The notes beneath the pieces are model-generated. The model saw only the letters and a program-made list of their open reading frames with translations, did no database searches and was not told the DNA's origin. This document shows, piece by piece, positions 21,723 to 32,499 of a DNA stretch of 64,000 bases. The DNA is from Tritrichomonas musculus (lineage: Eukaryota > Parabasalia > Tritrichomonadida > Tritrichomonadidae), in assembly GCA_039105265.1 (NCBI GenBank), contig JAPFFF010000015.1:2480001-2544000 (forward strand). Direction: 5' to 3'. Numbering within the stretch: position 1 is the stretch's first letter; every line of letters starts with the position of its first letter. The position numbers and the translations under genes were made by a program.

Positions 21723-24221
21723 TCAGCAAATTCGTTTTTCATCTCCTCTCATAGATGTATAAAAAGAATATTCAATAAATAAATTTCTAACTTTTTCATC
21801 AAACTTTAAAGTGGTACATGATTTTTTATCATTTGAGGACTTTAAAGATGGTTGCTCGGGGGTTGATTTAATTTCCTTGGTATTTTTCTCTACTGAAGAC
21901 TTTCTTTTTTGTTTTGTTTTTTTCTTTTGTATCAATGTATCAACTTTTTTTTCACTTTTTGAATAATTTTGGTTATCTTCTTCTATTTTTATTGAAAAAG
22001 TGGAAATGTTTTTTTGAGATTCTTGTTCAATAAATTGATTGCTTTGTTTAGAAAGCCAATTTCTTTTTAACTCATCTGGTATATTTTGTATGAATGAATC
22101 GTTTTTTTGAAATATAATTAAATATGCATTTTTCGATTCAAGTTTTCTCTCAATTTGATTGGAGTAACATCGAGCGTCATCAAAAGTTTCAATAAAACCA
22201 TCATAGGTTAAATGTTTTGATAAATAATGTCCACTTTTTGAAGAGTCGCCTATATGATAAATAATACCATAAATGTGATATGATTCATTTAAAAATTTTG
22301 AATAGAATTGAATTGGTATTTCAATTTCTTGATGATCTTTTTCAATGAGATTATTAAGTTTATTATATTTAAATCTCATTATTTGTACAATTAAATATTC
22401 TGGTGAGTTGACAAATCTTTGAGAATAATTAAAAAAATTGTAACCACATTTTGAACATTTTCTTTCAATTATTCCAGTAAAAGCTTCTTCAAAATTTGAT
22501 ATAAAATTAGGAGAATTGCACGGGATATGTAAAATAAAACTATCTTCGTATATCTGTACTATTTCATCACAATTTTGACAAGTCAAAGTTTTTTCCATTG
22601 TATATTTATATGCTTTTCGGAAAACTAGGTCATCAACATTTGTATTATAAGCTTCATTATCATCAATATCATTTAAAATATAACTAACAAATTCAGAAAC
22701 ATCTTCTTGCCCTCCAATTGAAAATGGAGGACTGATAGTTAATCGAAAAAGGTTTATATCGTCCTGGTCAATATTTTCACCTTGGTTCAACTTTTTCATA
22801 AATCCATATATTTCAGTATTTTTTCCATTAGTAAAATTATTTTCTATATTTGTATGTCTAAATAACTGAACAAAAGAATTGATAAAACAATTTAACGTAT
22901 TTTGGTTTGTTATATGAGGCAACTTTTTGAGAGCTATTTCTCTTGTGGGATCTTCTCTTTTTGTGGCCTTTGTGCTATCATTTAAATATTGGTGTCCATC
23001 AGGTTTTATTTTATTTTTTAATCTTGCATTTCTTCTTTTAATATTTCTTATAATTCTGGCTTCCACTTCTTTTGCTTTTTCTCTACTTTTTTCTAAACGG
23101 TCTTTGTCACTTTTTAATATTTGCTTGCATTTGTCATTCAATTCATCATATAATAATTTATCGTCAAGAATTTCAAAAAAATCCTTATCGTTCCATTTTA
23201 AAATTGCTAATTGGCATCTTATTCTAAACGCTTTTTGAAAGGCGAAACCTTTTGGACAAATTTTGGCCTTGATTGAATTAAACGATTCAATAGCTTGTGT
23301 ATCACATACCCCGCATTTTCTGATCAACCATTCTGTATCTTTTAAAAAATCTTCTAAGGCGGTTTTGGCGGTTTCAGGTGACACTCTTCTTTTTCGTTTT
23401 TTTTTAATAAGATATCCTTTTTTTTCACAATGATTTAATATCCAATTTGTAGTATCAAGCCATTGTAAAACTTTTTCTTCAACTGTTATATCTCTATTTC
23501 TAACAATGTAGTTAAACCTGGCTAAAATATTATCTTTGAGTTCATATAAATAATTATCTGTGTTATGATATTGAAATTTGTTTTCGACAACTTTTTTGAG
23601 ATGACCAGGATCTAAGTATTCAATTAGTTGCCCTGTGCCATCATCAGGTTGTAATGATGGTGCTGTATCAATATCGAAATCATGGACAAAACCTATAAAT
23701 TTATAATTTTGTAGATATTCATCTTTTTTTTCTTTGACAGCTGCATTTTCCATCATATTTGATGTATCATAAAAATCTATATCACTCACGTCTGGATTCC
23801 GAGAAACAATAACATAATCAAAAATTAATTTAGTTCTGATATCCATAAACACAACGATAGCATGAGCAGCGTTTCTTCTGGCTGACCATGAGCAGTCAAG
23901 GCCAAATATTGTATCGCATTCGAGGTTGTTTTTAATGATAAGCAAAAAATTGGTAATATATTCATTGATCATTTCCCCTAATTTCTTTTGCGCTGCATAG
24001 AATGCATTTTTGCTTATAGGTATTATATTAATTTTGGCTAAAAATCTTCTGGCTTGCGTTTCACAAATTCCTTCTGTCAGAGCAGCTAAGGAATATCTGA
24101 GGTCATTATATATTTTTAGAGGAAGCTCTTCTTCTGCCTTAGGGTGTCTTTTTTGAGCAGCAATAAAAAACTGCTCCATTTGTTTTTGGCTTTTCTGATT
24201 AAACATAATGAAATAAACCAT
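21723..24221 (-). CDS. Kolobok/Mutator-like transposase fused to a USP-type deubiquitinase
   Basis: The intact 832-residue ORF has two parts. Residues about 30-340 resemble Kolobok/Mutator-like DDE transposases: FGLDCSWSARRNAAHAIVVF (D109), YLDPGHLKK (D204) and CDTQAIESFNSIK (E312) are the likely catalytic acids in order. Residues about 430-706 resemble a ubiquitin-specific protease: Cys box LPHITNQNTLNCFINSF (C445), GGQEDVSEF like the QQDAQEF box, two zinc-binding CxxC pairs (C548/C551, C589/C592), His box SKSGHYLSKH (H665) and FDDAR (D681/D682). The tail is Lys-rich (KKKTKQKRKSS), perhaps a nuclear signal. All catalytic positions are kept, so both halves may be active. Met1 or Met6 could be the start. 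The fusion sits in one uninterrupted frame, so it is not a misjoin of two ORFs. Confidence 0.85.
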   Translation of the reverse strand: MVYFIMFNQKSQKQMEQFFIAAQKRHPKAEEELPLKIYNDLRYSLAALTEGICETQARRFLAKINIIPISKNAFYAAQKKLGEMINEYITNFLLIIKNNLECDTIFGLDCSWSARRNAAHAIVVFMDIRTKLIFDYVIVSRNPDVSDIDFYDTSNMMENAAVKEKKDEYLQNYKFIGFVHDFDIDTAPSLQPDDGTGQLIEYLDPGHLKKVVENKFQYHNTDNYLYELKDNILARFNYIVRNRDITVEEKVLQWLDTTNWILNHCEKKGYLIKKKRKRRVSPETAKTALEDFLKDTEWLIRKCGVCDTQAIESFNSIKAKICPKGFAFQKAFRIRCQLAILKWNDKDFFEILDDKLLYDELNDKCKQILKSDKDRLEKSREKAKEVEARIIRNIKRRNARLKNKIKPDGHQYLNDSTKATKREDPTREIALKKLPHITNQNTLNCFINSFVQLFRHTNIENNFTNGKNTEIYGFMKKLNQGENIDQDDINLFRLTISPPFSIGGQEDVSEFVSYILNDIDDNEAYNTNVDDLVFRKAYKYTMEKTLTCQNCDEIVQIYEDSFILHIPCNSPNFISNFEEAFTGIIERKCSKCGYNFFNYSQRFVNSPEYLIVQIMRFKYNKLNNLIEKDHQEIEIPIQFYSKFLNESYHIYGIIYHIGDSSKSGHYLSKHLTYDGFIETFDDARCYSNQIERKLESKNAYLIIFQKNDSFIQNIPDELKRNWLSKQSNQFIEQESQKNISTFSIKIEEDNQNYSKSEKKVDTLIQKKKTKQKRKSSVEKNTKEIKSTPEQPSLKSSNDKKSCTTLKFDEKVRNLFIEYSFYTSMRGDEKRIC

Positions 24222-24489
24222 TCAAAAAGTTCTATATATAAAAATATATAAAAAAAATAATAGTAATAATAAAAAAACTCATCTAAACTTTTAAATATAT
24301 GAGAAAAAGTAACAAATAATAATAATAATAATAAAAATAAATAAAAAAATATAAAAAAAAAACTTAAAAAATAATATTTTATTAAATAAAAAGAAAAATG
24401 AGCAAAGACCAAATTAGAATTCAATTTTTTTTTTAGTTATATTTCCTTTTCCAACACAATGAAAAAATTTCAGCTAAAATTTTTTCAAT

Positions 24490-24690
24490 GCAGAAGCTAT
24501 CGAGATCCCCAAAACTACTTCTCAGCAGTTATCCGTCCTGTTTAAACGTGTTGTAGCCTTGGATCATAATTAAGGCGCGCTAAGCCCGATGCCAGCATCA
24601 ACGACTTCTAGGCTGGGGGAACTCGGCTTACAGCAGCTTATTGTGTTGGATTGGTTGGCTTTCGCCAACCAAGGAAAGTGATGTGATTCA
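24490..24690 (+). ncRNA. GC-rich, structured segment; candidate non-coding RNA of unknown class
   Basis: This 200-bp block is far richer in G+C than its surroundings. TTGGTTGGC (24651-24659) pairs perfectly with GCCAACCAA (24664-24672) across a TTTC loop. TAAGCC (24581-24586) can pair with GGCTTA (24625-24630), extended inward by a bulged GA/TC and a GCCAG/CTGG pair. No long ORF crosses it. It lies about 270 bp upstream of the transposase-USP start. Alternatives are a leader region of that gene or a remnant of something inserted. Strand is a guess. Confidence 0.4.
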
Positions 24691-24759
24691 TACTTTATCG
24701 AAAACCCGTTAAATTTTAACGTACGAATTCTTTTAAAATATAAAATTTTCCAAAATAAA

Positions 24760-24834
24760 CTGCTTTTTGAACAAAACGTATGCTTTTTCTGAGAACGTAT
24801 ATGCTTTTTGTATTAAACGTATTCTTTTTTTTTT
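24760..24834 (+). repeat. Imperfect tandem repeat, about 20-21 bp unit, 3.5 copies
   Basis: Successive units read TGCTTTTTGaacaaAACGTA, TGCTTTTTCtgagAACGTATA, TGCTTTTTGtattAAACGTA and TTCTTTTT…. The CTTTTTG/ACGT words resemble those in the long inverted repeats at 15.3 and 25.4 kb, so these may be transposase-binding repeats. Confidence 0.6.
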
Positions 24835-25389
24835 GAAAATTCGTAAACAAATGACTACTCCATTTAATGATCATTTATTCCATTTTTATGATTTTAATTT
24901 GTTTTAATAAAAAATAATTTGATTTATTAAAAATTAACATTTTTAAATTTATTATATTTTTTCTTCTATATTCAATAAGTATATATTTTCATTTTTGTGT
25001 CGATAAATATTTGAATACATATTTGTTTATCTTCATTCAATAAATTTCGAGCAAATTATATTGAAAAAGGAGTTTAAATAATTGAAGATTATATTACCAA
25101 ATAACATTAGAGATATTCCACAAAAAAATTTTTGATTTATCGTATTTTTTTATTTAATTATTATAATAATTATTAGAACAAATTTTATGTATCAAGATAT
25201 TTATATGCCCACAAACTCTAATGATTTAGGCTTAAACATTTTTATTTGAGATTTTTTACAAAAACGTTTGAACATTATCATTAACGTAATATCTTTATAT
25301 TAATTTTTTAGAAAAAATAATCAATCACACACTAAAAGCAACATTTACAATCAAAAATTAAATATGTATTACCATTTTTAACACCCGAT

Positions 25390-25640
25390 TTTCATTAAAA
25401 TTAACGTCTTAGCATTACGTTAAAATTTTTGAAAAACTACCAGGATCAAACAAAAAGCAACATATTTATTTAAATATTAACTGAATAATTAAAAAAGCAC
25501 TCATTGAAAATAACTTTTTTATTTTTTTCAAAATTCTGTTATAATTCCATTCGTTCTTGTTTTCAAACAACAATCGTAATATTCTCAAAAATCATCTATT
25601 TTCCTATAAAAATCATGATATCCTCAGAGATTATCTAATT
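25390..25640 (-). repeat. Right long inverted repeat of the 12.46-kb element (best conserved part)
   Basis: It is the inverted counterpart of 15170-15430. The shared motifs continue faintly outward toward the GGGTATAGTT tip at 26126. Confidence 0.7.
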
Positions 25641-26519
25641 TTTTGTTTTTTTATAAATTTATCTCTTTTTTTTTTTTTTTTTTAATTAAATACTAAAATA
25701 ATTATGGTTTTTATCTGTTTAGAAATTGTAATTCATGAAAATGCACTCTTATAATTGAAGAAAAATCTTGATTGAACATTGATATTTAGAATTGTTTTGA
25801 TTAATGATTCATTAACTTAAATATATAGTGTAGTACCTTGCTATAAATCAAATATTCTTTTTTCTTTTTTAATTTCTTTATATGCTATAAAATTATTTTG
25901 TAGATTCATCTAAACTTCTATATTTTTAACTTATTCTTATGTTTATTTTATATTTGACTAATATTAATTTATCTGATAGTTAAGCCAACTCATGATATTC
26001 TTATTTTGGAATATCTCATAATAAATTATAAATTGAGAATAAATAATTTTTCTCATTCAATATTGAATTAAAAATAAAAATATAAAATCTTCTGAATTAC
26101 ATCAAAAAATAATTTAAACTATACCCTTAATTGTAAAAGTTTGTGATAATGTTATACCCTATACTTCATTAAAGTTTAATTCTATTTTTGTTAAAAAATA
26201 ATCTGTCTTTTCAATTTTAAAAAATTGAAATCCAAAAAGTAATCGTAAAAGTAATTTTACTCAAAATATTCGATTTGAAATTTCAAATTAGAGAAGTTTT
26301 AAGAATCTTAGACCGCACGCAATGGTCTTGGACCAAATGAAAAATATTTGATACAAAAACAAAAAAAAAGATGTACAGTTACGTGAAAAAGTAGTTAATG
26401 ATAAGATTAAGTGATTAAAGGTTCTCAAGAGTATTAAATTTTCACTTTTTGAATATTTTTTCTAAAACTGGGTATTAAAAATTCTCTCAATTTCAAATTT
26501 TTTAAGAAACTATTGAAAT

Positions 26520-27594
26520 AAAACGCTTTATTGGCAGCGAACAAGAGATAAAAGCTTTTAATAAAGCAATATCATGCATTGATTGCATTGATGCTTTGTC
26601 CTTTAGAGATCAAGTTGGCTGCTTATGCAACTTTTTGAGAAATGGCACACTAAATGTTTCTTATGAAAGAATTAGGAAGATTTACAACGAGTTGGCACAT
26701 TGCATATGGGACCAATTCCAAAATTACCTAAGAGGAGACATAGCAGATAGCCGACCAGGTAAACTCACAAAAAAAGAACTTATAGACAATAAATGTTTCA
26801 TAAAGCAACTGCATACAGATCCGACGTATCCAAAATACCGCATGTATGCTGATATATCGTATTACATTTCTCAAAAGCTTAACAAATATATCAATGATGA
26901 TACATTAAGACACTATTTTTAAAAAGATTTAATTGAAGATTTCAAGCGAATTGAAGCTCTTTCCAAAGATGCTAATCGTTTAACTGTTTTGATTGAAAAT
27001 AAATAAACGCATACAAATATTCTTAGCAGAGCAATATATAACATGCCACCCGTCTTTGTAATGAATTTAGATGAAGTCGGGTTCCACGACTTTTTCAATG
27101 AGCAAAGAAAAAACACTAATAGCTCTAGAATCATGCACAGCACCAGTTATTTATTAACCAGTTGGAAGAAGTGGCAAACAAGCTTCCGCGATAGTTTGCA
27201 TTTCAATCTCAGGCCTTGTTCGCCCTCTCCAAATCGCCGTTCCTAGAGATTTTCCTACACGTTCCTCCAACTTCGTTTCAAATAGCGACGAATAAATCAG
27301 GTTTTGTAACAACTGAATCGATTTATCGTGCATGTTCACCAATTAATTGCAGAGCAGTTTTTAAAATGTCTGGAATAGTTACTCAATCTTCAGTAAATAA
27401 CGTTTCTATTCAAGAATAAGTATATTAGGATTTATTGTCAATCGAAAAAGTCATTTTTTATCAATTCGCATACATTGCTGAGCTAATTAATAATAGTATT
27501 ACACTTACGCCAAATCAATATTACATATCTTTACAAATGCCAAGCCAAGAAGCATTTAAAAATACTAGAATTTCAATTTCACAGTTCAATCAAT
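26520..27594 (+). pseudogene. Decayed pogo-type DDE transposase
   Basis: Pieces of a transposase can be read in order on the plus strand: a helical N-terminal part (26596-26922), a stretch ending IEALSKDANRLTVLIENK, then VFVMNLDEVGFHDFFNEQRK, where the D of NLDE is the usual first catalytic acid, followed in a shifted frame by YPVGRSGKQAS and ISGLVRPLQIAVPRDF. That layout matches pogo/DDE_1 superfamily transposases. Several in-frame stops and shifts mean it is dead. Its right end runs into the target site of the hAT-like element at 27603. No terminal repeats of its own were found. Confidence 0.75.
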
Positions 27595-27602
27595 AATTTG
27601 AT

Positions 27603-28117
27603 CAGGGATGGTCAATGTTGAAAAAATTGATCAGCGGGTCACTTTTTTGGAGGCTCTTTGTCAACGTTAACTTCGTTATTTCAACGTCAACGATCAACGA
27701 TAAGTGTTTCGTTGAAATTGATCGTCAAAAAAAAAATGGCACTTTTTTATTTCTATCGTCGTTGATTTAAAATTAAATTAATATTTCAGTAACATATATA
27801 TATTTGGTATTTATATAGATATGATAATGATATTTACTAATTTTTTCAAAATAATAATACTTGATTAAATCACACCAAATTAAATTGAATCGATAAAGTT
27901 TTTTTTCAGAAAAAGTTGTCTCTCATAAAAATTCAACTTTTCAATAAGCATAACGTTAACTTAATTCATTGATTCAACATTATTCCAACGTTAACATGTC
28001 GTTATGACCAAATTGAAACGGTTATAATCAATGGCCTTAATGTCGTTGACGTTGACATTCAATTCAACGATATAACATTTTGTTCAACGATTTTAACGTC
28101 AACGTTGGCCAACCCTG
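27603..28117. mobile_element. 515-bp hAT-like non-autonomous element
   Basis: Imperfect terminal repeats CAGGGATGGTCAATGTTGA (left) and CAGGGTTGGCCAACGTTGA (right, reverse complement) are flanked by AATTTGAT (27595-27602) and AATTTGAA (28118-28125), a 7-of-8 match. CAGGG tips and 8-bp duplications are typical of hAT elements. The inside is filled with variants of AACGTCAACG and TCGTTGA in both orientations and has no ORF. Confidence 0.8.
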
Positions 28118-28125
28118 AATTTGAA

Positions 28126-28829
28126 AATAAAAAATATCAAACTTCAATAGTTTTAGGTATTAATAAACACTTTTTATAAGATGTGAATCAACCAAAAATT
28201 TCTTCTCAAAAAAATATAGATTTTATTAAAATAACTTGATATTTTTTAATATTAAAAAATAGTCCAGAAAAAAAAACAAATTTTTCTACTGTTTTTGATT
28301 TTTTTTACTACATAAATTAAACTTTACTTATATTTAAATTTGATTTTATCTATTGAATTCTATGATATTTAATAAAAATATGTTTTTTGTTTTTATTTTA
28401 GCAAAATTTAAATGCATATGAATTAATTAATTATGAACCTAATATATTTTGTTCATTTTATTGTCATATAAAAAATACATATTTCTTATCTTATCTAAAC
28501 TTTTTCAATACTTTATATCAAGAAAATTTTAATATTTTGGTATGAGTTTCTGATTACATTAATTAAACAGAAACACCATGTTAGCACCGGGATCAATAAA
28601 TGACTTATATATAAAAATATGAGATGTTATGGTATGTATTTATAGGTTGAAAATATGGCAACAAATATGAAAAAAGAATAAATTTATGAGCCCTTTAATG
28701 AGAGATCTGATTGATGACATTCATTGCAGTCAATTGATAGTATTGATTGCAGTCGATTGATGACATTCAACTTTTTTTTGATAGATGGAATTCATTGCTG
28801 TATGAGCAACCCTAGAATGAATTGATTTC
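28126..28829. other. AT-rich spacer with a short spaced repeat
   Basis: No gene. Around 28709-28770 the words TTGATGACATTCA and TTGCAGTC(A/G)ATTGAT recur twice each, a small local duplication of unknown role. Confidence 0.5.
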
Positions 28830-31619
28830 AATTTTCAGGAAGTATAACGGATTTGGATAGATTTTCCTGAGGTTGGAGATGGTTCATATAACAATGGCTT
28901 ATAAGCATTATTATTTTTCGGAGTATCATGAAAATCTTCGATTATTTGTATATATTCATCAACTTTTTTTCAATTAATACTATTTCGTGGTTTTCAAATT
29001 CATTTGCCCAATATAAATAAATATTTTTTACAAAATCTAATGTATCAATGCTTTTACTAAACATGATAGTCCATTTTGAAGGATCGTACCGTGTTCATCC
29101 AATATTGTCAAGACCATTTATTGTACTACCAAGTCCATATTCTTGAACAAGCTCAAAATCAAAAGTGTATAAAAAAGTGTAATACATGATTTAGTGAGTT
29201 ATTTCCACGACATTGGACTCTGTTTTGGCCAAAATAGTTTTCTATAATATTTGTTGTAAGTCTATCAAGAGCTAAATATTCGGGATTGTGTTCTAATACA
29301 TATCTAACAGCCAGCATCGTATGAATCATTTTCATTAAATATTTTGCTGATCCAAAATTAACACCATTAGAATCTTTTGATTTATTTTGTGTAATTTGAG
29401 CATTTGGTGTTTTACAATTATCATCTTTTTTTGTTATGAGAGGAGTTTGAATATAAAATTTAGCAAACATTAAAATAGTTATATAACAAAGTTGTTTGCG
29501 AGTTTCGATATAAATGTATGGATTCCTAAATATTTCCAAGGCAAAAGAGTACACCAATAAATATAAAAATAATTGCCTATTTTTCGATTTAAATGCTTTC
29601 GATGCATTATTAAGTGAAAACAAATTAATTGCATAAAAGTCGTTCATTTTTCCAATACTGGATAAGTCAGTTAATGTTGTTCCTATATCCAAAATCATAC
29701 TTATTTCTTCAGGAGATAAAGGATCAATCTCTTTATTTAAGCAAACTGGGCCATTTATTAATCTTGTACGTGCGCTCTTACATGCGTGTAAAATATCAAG
29801 TGTTGGCAATGGGGGATGCTTAGGAGATTGACCAAAAAGGCTCTTTACTAAATCAAACACAGATATTGGATGTTCTTCTGAAAACAATAGTGGAAGTTTC
29901 TTTTCAATGTTTTTCTTAAAATATTCAATTTGATATCTTGTTAATCCTGAGTCACCATCAGAACAGATGAGATGAATTGTGAAATGAAACTTTTGTAGTT
30001 TACCCAGAAGTTTAATTAGTTTGTAAATTTCTTTATCATGAATACGACCATCGGCTGATGTACATAAATGAATAATGCTAGAATGGAATTGAAGCATATG
30101 TGGCATCAAAACATAAGCAAAAATTTGATCGTCTGTTTTGTCACTTTTTGAATAAGGTTCATACAATTCAACATTTTGATAATTATCAAAATTTAATAAT
30201 GTATCAATGTATTGTTTTATAAAAAAGTATTTATATCATTTTTAATTCTTTTTTCTTTAGTTTTTTTGTTCATGGTGCTCTTGGACACACTTCTTTTATA
30301 ATTTGAATGAGTTTTTTTTTTGAAAGTCGATGTCTAAAAAAGCATCTGGTAATGATTTTGTTCTAGCATTTTCAATGATTTTGATAAATGCCAAAATTTG
30401 TAAATGAGATAATTCTGCTAAAGAATCGACATCAATAAAATTGATTTCTTTTTTGAGATTTTCCATTTCTTCTCTAATTATAATCGTATTCTGTCCAATG
30501 TTCTTTTCTTTAGTTTGTTCAGATGGAATGAATGGATTAGATATTTTACATGCATCAAGGCCAACTGTACAATAAATTTCAAAATTACTATTTTCTTGAA
30601 GATTAGGAATTATTGAATTATTTTGTACATTTTGAATCATGTCACTTAATATTGGTCCAATAAAATCAATGTTTGTCAGGGCCAGATAATATTCTTCAAT
30701 CTTTTTTTCAAAAAATTTTTTTACTGTATTATAGCAAGGCATTAATTTGTAAATACACGATCCTAAGGTTTTATTATGAAAATACTCATACCAAAAAACA
30801 GCTTTGGAACTTGAACTCCAGGATCGGTGATTTTTTTGAATGCATAAATTCAGCAGTTGGTCTTTAATTAAAGAGCAAAATAAGCATGGATTATCAAGAT
30901 CAGTCATATATTTTGGATGGAAGTTGTCAAAAAGTTATTTATTTGACAAATTTGTGTGACACTTGAATCAAATTGGTTATCATTTCTATTTTGCGTTTTC
31001 GATAATTCATTTTGTAATTTAATATTTTCTTTTGATAATTGTTCATTTTCTTGTTTTAATTTAAGATATAAATCAGATTTTTTGTTGAGAATGTTGTATT
31101 TCATTGACGTAATAGTAATCTAGTTTTTATTTTGTTCTTTTGTTTGTTTATTTTTTTCATTTTACGGGCAATTTCACAATTCTTAAAAGAAGGTTTCTGA
31201 TGTTGTTGTAACTGTAAATTTGAAGGAAACTGTTGAGATGGTTGAGATGGTTGAGACGGTTGAGATAATTGAAACAGATGAGACTGCTGACTTGAAGGAA
31301 GCTGATGAAACTTTCGATTAGAAATTTGCTGATATTTATGGAGTTGTGGAGTTAGTGAAAGTTGCTGATACTTTTGAGACTGCTGAATAGGTAATAGTTG
31401 CTAGCACTTATGAGGTTTCGGGGTTTAAAAAAGTTGCTGATTCTGAGATTTGAAAAATGAATCTTGAAACCCATTCAAACCTCCGAAATTCGAATTCTTT
31501 ATATTTGATTCAGTTTGATTACATTTACATATTGAATGACAAATTTGAATGAATTCTTCAAAAAGTACATATTCAAAATCAAGTTTTAAATCATAAATTA
31601 AACATTTGGCTATATACAT
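28830..31619 (-). pseudogene. Decayed transposase of uncertain family (THAP9/P-element-like layout)
   Basis: Read on the minus strand from 31619 downward: a short N-terminal piece with CKCNQTESN, a Gln/Pro/Ser-rich tract (SQPSQPSQPSQQ) leading into a basic stretch, a coiled coil (30904-31104), then FCSLIKDQLL with VFWYEYFHNKTLGSCIYKLMP (30296-30907), then IHLCTSADGR, ICSDGDSGL, LDILHACKSARTRL and RLTTNIIENYFGQNR (29159-30230), and a tail traceable to about 28830. D-rich motif, D-xx-H-xx-K-xx-R motif and IENYFG recall P-element-type transposases, but I cannot name the family. It is broken by several stops and shifts. Codon at 30166 is TTG; coding similarity continues upstream of it. Confidence 0.6.
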
Positions 31620-32063
31620 TTCAATATTTTTTTCAGAATTTCAATAATTCCTTACATAAAGTTAACTGAAACATAAGGAATTATATAAAGGTTAATTGTA
31701 TATCTGCAACTGGAAACAAATAGTGGGTGAAATAATCTTTGCCATCAATTACTAAGAATCGGCATTTACAAGTAAAAAATGTTAGATCTAATCATTTGGC
31801 TATATACATTTCAATAACGAGAATTGCAATCTCGATTACAGTCATAATAGCTCTGTCAATCGCACATGAGTGTGAGGCCCTTCAATAGGAGTAGATAACA
31901 TGATGAATTTTAGATCATTTTTTTTTTTTTTTTTTAAAAAAAAAACTTTAATGTTTTATTGGTATTTCGGTGAAAAGCAACTGGTTACGTACTCAAAACA
32001 TCGAACTGCTCAAGCATTTACTAAATAACAATTGGGAATGAAATTATATGTTGGATAAAAAAA
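31620..32063. other. Spacer with a 23-bp direct repeat and a T17/A10 run
   Basis: CATTTGGCTATATACATTTC occurs at about 31602 and again at about 31794, roughly 192 bp apart. A run of T followed by A near 31919-31945 could form a snapback. Nothing else is recognised. Confidence 0.55.
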
Positions 32064-32492
32064 CTATATAAATTCAGCTTGCTTGAAATAATGGTTCACA
32101 TTGGATGGAATAGCAGATATTATCCACGAAATAATAATTGAAACAATATAATTGAGGCACAAACATAATTCATCTATAGCTGTTTGAAAAAATATTATGC
32201 ATTCTTGAACCTCATGTATTCCTAAATCAAGTACTTGAACTTGATCTGAGGTATTTAGTAGTTCAAAAATCTGAAAATCATAATAAATACTTTCATTAAT
32301 ACTCCTGGCATTGATTTTGAGAAGACTATTATGAATCTTCAAATCATTGAATTTGATATAAAATCTTATAAGATTCCAGCGATTTACTCCACCATACAAC
32401 TTGTTTCCATTGCTATTGTTGCCATCAGAATTTAGTGCCTTTTCAATGAGTTGAGTAACTAAGCTGTTGCTGCGTTCTCTTGTTATATTCAT
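32064..32492 (-). CDS. Hypothetical 142-residue protein or relic next to a dead transposase
   Basis: An ATG-started frame of 142 codons with an ordinary amino-acid mix, a NSDGNNSNGNK stretch near residue 20 and a hydrophobic C-terminal third (YIVSIIISWIISAIP, possibly a membrane segment). It directly follows the C-terminal end of the decayed Tc1/mariner transposase on the same strand, in place of that protein's normal tail. I do not recognise it; it may be a fragment of an older gene. Confidence 0.35.
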   Translation of the reverse strand: MNITRERSNSLVTQLIEKALNSDGNNSNGNKLYGGVNRWNLIRFYIKFNDLKIHNSLLKINARSINESIYYDFQIFELLNTSDQVQVLDLGIHEVQECIIFFQTAIDELCLCLNYIVSIIISWIISAIPSNVNHYFKQAEFI

Positions 32493-32499
32493 GCCTTCC

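Larger units (their letters stand above)
13663..26130. mobile_element. 12.46-kb TTAA-flanked Kolobok-like DNA transposon with long degenerate terminal inverted repeats
   Basis: The 14-bp sequence TTAAGGGTATAGTT at 13663-13676 recurs inverted at 26117-26130, giving TTAA target duplications (13663-13666, 26127-26130) and a tip GGGTATAGTT. TTAA duplication is the hallmark of Kolobok and piggyBac elements. Inward, diverged inverted similarity can be followed in patches, best at 15170-15430 against 25390-25640. The element carries a Kolobok/Mutator-like transposase-USP gene (21723-24221), a short ORF of unknown function (19466-19906) and a GC-rich possibly structured segment (24490-24690). It has been hit by a mariner derivative (14001-14738) and a 1,034-bp element (17336-18369). 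The stretches 18822-19465, 19907-21722 and 24850-25380 are AT-rich with nothing I can name. The outer limits rest mainly on the 14-bp match, so they are less sure than the contents. Confidence 0.6.

Noticed and set aside
24490-24690. Resemblance of the GC-rich island to the 3' half of 5S rRNA (GATCA…AATTAAGGCGCGC, TAGGCTGGGGGAAC)
   Set aside because: The match is patchy and the expected 5S stems do not form; kept only as an unnamed structured segment.
13663-26130. Possibility that the large element is a Polinton
   Set aside because: No polymerase, integrase, packaging or capsid-type gene is visible, and the end repeats with TTAA fit a plain DNA transposon.
31810-31900. tRNA-like arm (CGAGA, 7-base loop, TCTCG) on the minus strand
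   Set aside because: No acceptor or anticodon stem of the right size and the loop lacks the TTCRA core.
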